Origin: Gammaproteobacteria bacterium
Lineage (GTDB): Bacteria; Pseudomonadota; Gammaproteobacteria; Pseudomonadales; Pseudomonadaceae
NCBI GenBank assembly: GCA_018827205.1
Contig: JAHJXZ010000055.1
Span: 1 to 33,597, forward strand
Reading direction: 5' to 3'
Length of the DNA: 33,597 nt
The notes under the pieces are model-generated. The model did not search any database, was not told the origin of the DNA, and was given only the letters and a program-made list of their open reading frames with translations. Shown here in pieces: positions 27,542-33,597 of this stretch (within the stretch, counting starts at the first letter, position 1; each line of letters begins with the position of its first letter). Made by a program: the position numbers and the translations under genes.

Positions 27542-27683
27542 AGAATCGGCTTACGATCTTGCGAGCTAGAGTCCTGCAAGGCAAAAACAAGCGAGGAAGC
27601 GGAGTGTACGAGCTGTACATGAGCATTCCGAGCCTGTTTTTAACGCAGCAGGGCCGACGCGCAGCAGATCGTAAACCGATTCT
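27542..27683. repeat. 142-bp palindromic repeat element (MITE-like)
   Basis: The ends are inverted repeats of 18 bp with 17 matches: 27542-27559 (begins AGAATCGG, ends ACGATCT) and 27666-27683 (begins AGATCGT, ends CCGATTCT). The interior continues as an imperfect palindrome, for example CAAAAACAAGC paired with GCCTGTTTTT and GGAAGC with ATTCC. The exact centre is TGTAC-GAGCT-GTACA (27605-27619). The symmetry axis of the ends and of the centre coincide at about 27612. The core (GAGGAAGCGGAGT...GAGCATTCCGAGC) looks like a dispersed palindrome I associate with pseudomonad genomes; that recollection is not verified. No target duplication is obvious. The right end covers the first base of the murJ stop codon. 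Confidence 0.7.
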
Positions 27684-29227
27684 CAGAGTGCGCTGCGCCT
27701 CGCAAAGTCCCGCAAGCGAAAGCCCAGCAGCGCTAAGACAGCCAAATAAACCAGCATGCCCATCCCAACCAGCCCGCCCAGACGCAGCAAACGCCAGAAC
27801 ATGGTGCCGTCCGCCCAGGCCGGCAGCTGCTGCATGGCCAGTAGTAGCACCGCCACCATCGCCAGCAGCGCCAACAGCAATTTGCCGAGAAACAGCGTCC
27901 AGCCAGGTTGCGGCTGAAACATCTCGCGTTTGCGCAGCTGCCAGTACAACAGCCCAGCATTCAGACAGGCGGCAAGACCGATGGCCAACGCCAAACCGGC
28001 ATGCGCCAGGGGAATCACGAAAATAAACAGCACATTCATCACCTGGGTCGCCAGCAGCGTCACCAGGCCAATGCGCACAGGGGTCTTAATGTTCTGCTGG
28101 GCGTAAAAGGCCGGCGCGAGAATTTTCACCAAAATGATGCCGACCAATCCTAGCGAGTAGGCAATCAAGGCGCGCTGGGTCATCAAGGTATCGGCAGCGG
28201 TAAACTTGCCATATTGGAACAACGAGGCAATTAGCGGCTCAGAGATAATCGCCAAGGCCACCGCACTGGGCAGCGCCAACACCAGACACAGACGCAACCC
28301 CCAATCGAGCAGCTTGGAATAGTCCTCGCGACTGGCGCCGGCATGGGTTTTCGACAAGGCCGGCAGCAGGATAGTCCCCAGCGCCACGCCCAGCACGCCA
28401 GCAGGCAACTCCATCAAGCGGTCGGCGTAATACATCCAGGACACCGAACCTGCGACCAGAAAAGAGGCGAAGATGGTGTTGATGATCAGCGAAATCTGGC
28501 TGACCGAGACACCGAAGATCGCCGGCCCCATCTGCCTCACCACCCGCCACACGCCGGTATCTTTGAGGTTCAGCCGCGGCAGCACCAGCATGCCGATCTT
28601 GTGCAGATGCGGCAGCTGAAACAGCAGCTGCGCCAAGCCCCCCACCAGCACCGCCCAACCCAGCGCCATGACTGGCGGATCGAAATAGGGCGTTAGAAAC
28701 AGAGCGAAGACAATCATGCTGATATTCAGCAGCGTCGGCACAAAGGCCGGCACCGAGAACCGGTTCCAGGTATTGAGCACCGCCCCTGCCAGCGAGGACA
28801 GGGAGATCAGCAAAATATAAGGAAAGGTGACCCGCAACAGATCGGTGGTCAGCTCAAAACGCTCCACCTCATCGGCAAAACCTGGCGCGGAGGCCCAAAC
28901 AATCCACGGCGCCGCAAGAATGCCGATAAACGTCACCAACGCCAGCACCAGAGTCAGCAGGCCGGTGACGTAGGCCAGGAACGTGCGCGTAGCTTCATCG
29001 CCCTGCTGGGTTTTATATTCAGCCAGAATCGGCACAAAAGCCTGGGAAAACGCGCCCTCGGCAAAAATACGACGCAGCAGATTGGGCAGCTTGAACGCCA
29101 CCACAAAGGCGTCCGAAGCCACGCCAGCGCCGAAGGTGCGAGCAATTATGGTGTCGCGCACAAAGCCCAACACACGCGAAAGCATGGTCATGGAGCTGAC
29201 GGCGGCCAACGACTTGAGCAAATTCAT
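27683..29227 (-). CDS. murJ: Lipid II flippase MurJ (MviN)
   Basis: MurJ flips lipid II across the inner membrane for peptidoglycan synthesis. The 514-residue protein has about 14 hydrophobic segments and the family N-terminus [22 protein letters not shown] followed by [12 protein letters not shown]. The functional residues of the central cavity are recognisable: the [20 protein letters not shown] block, and the [20 protein letters not shown] segment. ATG 29227 was chosen over an 8-residue extension from 29251. The stop codon coincides with the edge of the palindromic element, so the extreme C-terminus (ARRSAL) may have been shaped by that insertion. It is divergent from rpsT. Confidence 0.96.
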   Translation of the reverse strand: MNLLKSLAAVSSMTMLSRVLGFVRDTIIARTFGAGVASDAFVVAFKLPNLLRRIFAEGAFSQAFVPILAEYKTQQGDEATRTFLAYVTGLLTLVLALVTFIGILAAPWIVWASAPGFADEVERFELTTDLLRVTFPYILLISLSSLAGAVLNTWNRFSVPAFVPTLLNISMIVFALFLTPYFDPPVMALGWAVLVGGLAQLLFQLPHLHKIGMLVLPRLNLKDTGVWRVVRQMGPAIFGVSVSQISLIINTIFASFLVAGSVSWMYYADRLMELPAGVLGVALGTILLPALSKTHAGASREDYSKLLDWGLRLCLVLALPSAVALAIISEPLIASLFQYGKFTAADTLMTQRALIAYSLGLVGIILVKILAPAFYAQQNIKTPVRIGLVTLLATQVMNVLFIFVIPLAHAGLALAIGLAACLNAGLLYWQLRKREMFQPQPGWTLFLGKLLLALLAMVAVLLLAMQQLPAWADGTMFWRLLRLGGLVGMGMLVYLAVLALLGFRLRDFARRSAL

Positions 29228-29324
29228 GTAGTATCCCGGCTCCGCAAACAAGCACTGGCGCGCAAAGGCGACGAGTGTAGCGGTCTGCCACTGGTCAGGC
29301 CAGCACAGGGAAAAGCCATCAGGC

Positions 29325-29353
29325 TTGACAGCACTCCCTCATATCGGCATGAT
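29325..29353 (+). promoter_or_regulatory. Sigma-70 promoter of rpsT
   Basis: A perfect -35 TTGACA (29325-29330), a 17-bp spacer and -10 CATGAT (29348-29353, 4 of 6) are followed by a GC-rich discriminator (TCGCGGC). Predicted start near 29360 gives a leader of about 45 nt before the GTG of rpsT. A GC-rich discriminator is expected for a ribosomal protein promoter. Confidence 0.7.
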
Positions 29354-29404
29354 TCGCGGCCTTATTTGTTTGTAACCCCCAGAATTTTTTCGAGGAGCTT
29401 GACG

Positions 29405-29683
29405 GTGGCCAATACACCTTCTGCCAAAAAACGCGCAAAACAGGCTGAGAAGCGTCGTAGCCATAACGCCAGCCAGCGCTCGATGGTCCGTACCTACATC
29501 AAGAACGTCGTCAAGGCTATCGAAGCCAAAGACGTAGCTCTTGCTACTACTGCTTATACCCTGGCTGTGCCAGTTATCGACCGCATGGCCGATAAAGGCA
29601 TCATCCACAAGAACAAAGCTGCTCGCCATAAGAGCCGCCTGAATGGCCATATCAAGGCCCTGGGCGAAGCTGCAGCTGCCTAA
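29405..29683 (+). CDS. rpsT: 30S ribosomal protein S20
   Basis: S20 is a primary 16S rRNA-binding protein of the small-subunit body. The 92-residue, Lys/Ala/Arg-rich protein shows the family start [17 protein letters not shown] and the conserved [18 protein letters not shown] and [13 protein letters not shown] segments. The start is GTG at 29405 with GAGGAG 8 nt upstream. Non-AUG initiation is also known for E. coli rpsT (UUG), where it takes part in autogenous translational control; the same here is inference. It is flanked by its own promoter and terminator, so it is monocistronic. Confidence 0.97.
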   Translation: MANTPSAKKRAKQAEKRRSHNASQRSMVRTYIKNVVKAIEAKDVALATTAYTLAVPVIDRMADKGIIHKNKAARHKSRLNGHIKALGEAAAA

Positions 29684-29711
29684 GCTGTTAGCAATACGCT
29701 GATTGTTCTTT

Positions 29712-29738
29712 AAAAACCGGCTAATCGCCGGTTTTTTA
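29712..29738 (+). terminator. Rho-independent terminator of rpsT
   Basis: AAAAACCGGC (29712-29721) and GCCGGTTTTT (29727-29736) pair around TAATC and run into a T-tract ending TTTTTTATT. It lies 28 nt after the rpsT stop. Confidence 0.93.
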
Positions 29739-29761
29739 TTGCCCAGAAAATGACAAGCCAT

Positions 29762-29790
29762 AAAAAAGCCCAAATCGCTTCGGGCTTTTT
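29762..29790 (-). terminator. Rho-independent terminator of creA/proB
   Basis: On the minus strand AAAAAGCCC and GGGCTTTTT enclose a ten-nt loop (GAAGCGATTT) and are followed by TTATGG. It begins 2 nt beyond the creA stop. A second, opposite terminator for rpsT lies 23 bp away, so the two convergent units each have their own. Confidence 0.85.
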
Positions 29791-29792
29791 GC

Positions 29793-30257
29793 TCAGGGCT
29801 TTTGCGGCCAGGGCAGAATCGGAATGGCCGTTACTGCATTCTGCGGACTGCCCTCAATTACCCGGTCGCTGTAGACCAGATAAACCAGGGTATTGCGCTT
29901 CTGATCGAAGAACCTCACCACCTGCATGGTCTTGAACACCAACGAAGTGCGCTCGCGAAATACCTCTTCGCCCTCCTTGAGCTTCTCCAGAAAGCTGATC
30001 GGCCCAACCTGGCGACAGGCAATCGACGCCTCTGCGCGATCCTCGGCCAGCCCCAGACCGCCCTTGACGCCGCCAGTCTTGGCCCGCGACAGGTAGCAGG
30101 TCACGCCTTCAACTTTAGGGTCATCAAACGCCTCGACAACGATTTTGTCGTTCGGCCCCATAAATTTGAAAACCGTCGACACTTCACCAATCTGTTCGGC
30201 CACCGCCAAGCCAGGCAGCAGCACTAGCGCACCCAGCAATCCCTTTACCACTCGCAT
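29793..30257 (-). CDS. creA: CreA family periplasmic protein
   Basis: This 154-residue protein has a Sec signal peptide ([20 protein letters not shown], cleaved before EQIGEV). The mature domain is the CreA family: [39 protein letters not shown] and [10 protein letters not shown], with two cysteines likely forming a disulfide. The family is conserved in proteobacteria but has no firmly established biochemical role. Its ATG lies 10 nt after proB with AGGGAAGG upstream, so it is probably co-transcribed with proB. Confidence 0.92.
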   Translation of the reverse strand: MRVVKGLLGALVLLPGLAVAEQIGEVSTVFKFMGPNDKIVVEAFDDPKVEGVTCYLSRAKTGGVKGGLGLAEDRAEASIACRQVGPISFLEKLKEGEEVFRERTSLVFKTMQVVRFFDQKRNTLVYLVYSDRVIEGSPQNAVTAIPILPWPQKP

Positions 30258-30267
30258 CAGCCTTCCC

Positions 30268-31386
30268 TCAAATCAGGATTAAATTATCCCGATGCACCAA
30301 CTCGGGCTCATCAACATACCCCAGCAGCTTCTGAATGGCATCCGACGACTGACCGATGATTTTTTGCGCCTCAAGCGCACTGTAATTGGCCAACCCTCGG
30401 GCAATTTCGCGGCCATCTGCCGCTACACAAACCACCATCTCACCGCGGCGAAAACTGCCCTGCACGGCTTTTACCCCAACCGGCAGCAAGCTCTTGGTCC
30501 CGGTCGCCAAGGCCTTGACCGCACCGTCATCCAGCACCAGGGTGCCGCGCGTTTGCAAATGCCCAGCCAGCCACTGTTTGCGCGCCGCCAGCATGCCGCG
30601 CTCAGGCGCAAGCAACGTACCCAGACGCTCACCCGCCTTGAGCCGTGCCAGTACCTGCTCGATAGCACCGCCGACAATCACCGTATGCGCACCGGAACGC
30701 GCCGCCAGGCGCGCCGCGCGCAGCTTGGTTTGCATACCACCACGCCCGAGCGCACCACCCACGCCACCAGCCACCGCATCCAGCGCCGGATCATCAGCGC
30801 GCGCTTCGTAAATCAATTCAGCATCGGGATTGTGCCGCGGGTCGGCGTTATACATACCGTCGCGATCGGTGAGGATCACCAGCAGATCAGCCTCGACCAG
30901 ATTAGCCACCAGCGCAGCCAGGGTGTCGTTGTCGCCAAAACGAATTTCGTCGGTGACCACGGTGTCGTTTTCATTGATCACCGGCACCACATCCAGATCC
31001 ACCAACGTGCGCAGCGTGCTGCGCGCATTCAGGTAGCGCTTGCGGTCAGACAGATCGTCATGGGTCAGCAGGATCTGCGCCGTGCGCCGACCATGCTCGG
31101 CAAAGCTCGACTCCCACGCCTGAATCAGCACCATCTGGCCAATCGCCGCGGCTGCCTGCAACTCATGCATCGCACTCGGCCGAGCACTCCAGCCCAGCTT
31201 GCTCATGCCCGCAGCCACCGCCCCAGAGGACACCAGCACCAACTCGACACCCTGCTCGCGCAGCGCGACCATCTGCCTGACCCACACAGCCATCGCCGCG
31301 CGATCCAGACCACGCCCATCAGCGGTCAGTAGCGCACTGCCAATCTTCACCACCCAGCGCTGCGCGCCGGTTACCTTGTCACGCAT
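30268..31386 (-). CDS. proB: Glutamate 5-kinase ProB
   Basis: ProB phosphorylates glutamate as the first, proline-inhibited step of proline synthesis. The 372-residue protein has an amino-acid kinase domain (about 8-260), with [28 protein letters not shown] and [14 protein letters not shown]-terminal PUA domain follows (about 275-370, [13 protein letters not shown] and [15 protein letters not shown]). Both domains are complete. GGAAG precedes the ATG by 4-5 nt. A strong hairpin terminator ends only about 30 nt before the start codon, so proB depends on readthrough or on a promoter embedded in that short region. Confidence 0.97.
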   Translation of the reverse strand: MRDKVTGAQRWVVKIGSALLTADGRGLDRAAMAVWVRQMVALREQGVELVLVSSGAVAAGMSKLGWSARPSAMHELQAAAAIGQMVLIQAWESSFAEHGRRTAQILLTHDDLSDRKRYLNARSTLRTLVDLDVVPVINENDTVVTDEIRFGDNDTLAALVANLVEADLLVILTDRDGMYNADPRHNPDAELIYEARADDPALDAVAGGVGGALGRGGMQTKLRAARLAARSGAHTVIVGGAIEQVLARLKAGERLGTLLAPERGMLAARKQWLAGHLQTRGTLVLDDGAVKALATGTKSLLPVGVKAVQGSFRRGEMVVCVAADGREIARGLANYSALEAQKIIGQSSDAIQKLLGYVDEPELVHRDNLILI

Positions 31387-31416
31387 GATCTTCCAACCTT
31401 AGCCGCGACCTGTGAT

Positions 31417-31450
31417 TACAAAAACGCCGCAATTAAGCGGCGTTTTTGTA
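31417..31450 (-). terminator. Rho-independent terminator between obgE and proB
   Basis: TACAAAAACGCCGC (31417-31430) and GCGGCGTTTTTGTA (31437-31450) form a perfect 14-bp stem with a six-nt AATTAA loop. On the minus strand it is followed by the TTTTTGTAATC tail. It sits 6 nt after the obgE stop and 30 nt before proB, both on the same strand. Confidence 0.88.
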
Positions 31451-31455
31451 GTTGC

Positions 31456-32709
<1,254 letters not shown>

Positions 32710-32811
32710 CTAAACCGAGAAACACCAGGTTCTTGCAAAATTGACCTGCATTCAAATCGAACGCTTACACCCAGGACAGTTTGGCAAGAACCCCAAGAAT
32801 ACAGAAACAAA

Positions 32812-32838
32812 AAAGCCCCGTCGCAAGGACGGGGCTTT
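32812..32838 (-). terminator. Rho-independent terminator of rplU-rpmA
   Basis: On the minus strand AAAGCCCCGTC and GACGGGGCTTT enclose CTTGC and continue into TTTTTTGTTT. It lies 16 nt past the rpmA stop. obgE therefore probably has its own promoter in the next 130 bp, although I see no convincing -35/-10 pair there. Confidence 0.92.
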
Positions 32839-32854
32839 CCCAGCAGTCGCGCTA

Positions 32855-33112
32855 TTAAGCCGCAACGACGCTCACGTAACGGCGGTTGAACGCGCCTTTT
32901 ACTTCAAACTTGATCACGCCTTCGATTTTCGCGAAGAGGGTGTGATCTTTACCCATACCAACGCCGTAACCAGCGTGGAACTGGGTGCCGCGCTGACGCA
33001 CGATGATGTTGCCTGCTTTGATAGCCTGGCCGCCATACATCTTCACGCCAAGGCGTTTGGCTTCTGAGTCGCGACCGTTGCGGGTACTACCGCCAGCTTT
33101 TTTGTGTGCCAT
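32855..33112 (-). CDS. rpmA: 50S ribosomal protein L27
   Basis: L27 reaches into the peptidyl-transferase centre with its N-terminal tail. The 85-residue protein has the canonical gammaproteobacterial start [20 protein letters not shown] without the N-terminal extension seen in Firmicutes, then [25 protein letters not shown] lies 10 nt before the ATG. It follows rplU by 39 nt in the conserved rplU-rpmA operon. Confidence 0.98.
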   Translation of the reverse strand: MAHKKAGGSTRNGRDSEAKRLGVKMYGGQAIKAGNIIVRQRGTQFHAGYGVGMGKDHTLFAKIEGVIKFEVKGAFNRRYVSVVAA

Positions 33113-33151
33113 GAGTTCAATACTCCTATAAAGGGATCAGACCGAAACGAA

Positions 33152-33463
33152 TCAGGCCTGGATACCGGTGATTTTGATCTCGGTGTACCACTGACGGTGG
33201 CCCTGGCGCTTCATGTGGTGCTTACGACGACGGAACTTGATGATGGTGACCTTGTCGTGACGGCCTTGGGCGATCACTTCAGCTACAACCTTGGCACCTT
33301 CAACAACCGGAGCGCCGATTTTAACGTCGTCGCCATTGCCGATCAGCAGAACACGGTCAAAAGTCACAGCTTCGCCAGTGGCCAGCTCGATTTTTTCGAC
33401 CTTGAGGAATTCGCCTTCGGTGACTTTGTATTGCTTGCCACCAGTAACAATTACTGCGTACAT
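33152..33463 (-). CDS. rplU: 50S ribosomal protein L21
   Basis: L21 is a 23S rRNA-binding protein of the large subunit. The 103-residue protein shows the family start [20 protein letters not shown] and the C-terminal basic signature [16 protein letters not shown] followed by [13 protein letters not shown] lies 7 nt before the ATG. It is the first gene of rplU-rpmA. Confidence 0.98.
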   Translation of the reverse strand: MYAVIVTGGKQYKVTEGEFLKVEKIELATGEAVTFDRVLLIGNGDDVKIGAPVVEGAKVVAEVIAQGRHDKVTIIKFRRRKHHMKRQGHRQWYTEIKITGIQA

Positions 33464-33597
33464 GGTAAATCTCCGTTAATCCTGCTCACCCAGCGCTTTA
33501 TAGGAATAAGTGTCGGCTGGCATGGCTGCTTGGGGCCGGAAGGACACCCTTGCAATTGCGTAAGGCAGGGAAATACCCAGGGGGAAGTTCAGGGTGC
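33464..33597 (-). promoter_or_regulatory. rplU upstream leader, possible -10 at 33497-33502
   Basis: This 134-bp stretch reaches the end of the window. On the minus strand it contains TATAAA at 33497-33502, 33 nt before the rplU ATG, but no acceptable -35 at 16-18 bp. I see no second gene here. The true promoter may lie outside the window. Confidence 0.25.

Overview
The window reads as a chromosomal segment of a Pseudomonas (Pseudomonas sensu lato, gammaproteobacteria). The evidence is the family-level match of almost every protein to Pseudomonas housekeeping genes and the gene order, which is the one I know from P. aeruginosa: clpB - pgeF - rluD - bamD - pilS - pilR - thiO-like oxidase - fimT - fimU - pilV - pilW - pilX - pilY1 - pilE - ispH - fkpB - lspA - ileS - ribF - murJ - rpsT - creA - proB - obgE - rpmA - rplU. 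This is inferred from recognised protein motifs; no database search was run.

Layout. 1-300: a minus-strand tRNA cluster (Asn, Pro, and a Lys gene cut by the window edge) behind a near-consensus promoter. 415-3117: a plus-strand pair, a DUF1631 protein and a PilZ-domain protein. 3201-7677: minus-strand clpB (with a sigma-32-like promoter), pgeF and rluD. 7825-12185: plus-strand bamD, a small membrane zinc-finger-like protein, and the PilS/PilR two-component system. 12255-13367: minus-strand thiO-like FAD oxidase. 13428-21542: plus-strand type IV pilus minor-pilin and tip-adhesin cluster. 21594-27463: minus-strand ispH, fkpB, lspA, ileS, ribF. 27542-27683: a 142-bp palindromic repeat element. 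27683-33463: murJ, rpsT (plus), creA, proB, obgE, rpmA, rplU.

How the genes work together. The central theme is type IV pili. PilS/PilR control pilin transcription. FimT, FimU, PilV, PilW, PilX and PilE are minor pilins that prime and cap the fibre, and PilY1 is the tip adhesin and calcium sensor. The minor-pilin cluster (13.4-21.5 kb) is visibly more AT-rich than its flanks, as expected for a diversifying surface locus. The rest is envelope and translation housekeeping: BamD, LspA and MurJ for the envelope, IspH for isoprenoids, RibF for flavins, and IleS, S20, L27, L21 and Obg for translation and ribosome assembly.

The most unusual item is PilY1. Its C-terminal beta-propeller is interrupted by about 390 residues of Ala/Asn/Thr/Gln-rich, Cys-free, predicted helical or coiled-coil sequence containing an internal repeat. 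A small secreted CxxC protein sits directly upstream of pilY1 rather than pilY2 downstream of it. The second unusual item is the symmetric 142-bp palindrome whose edge falls on the murJ stop codon. Every intergenic gap in the window is shorter than about 220 bp; there is no gene-free stretch over 300 bp, no CRISPR array, no rRNA and no transposase gene.
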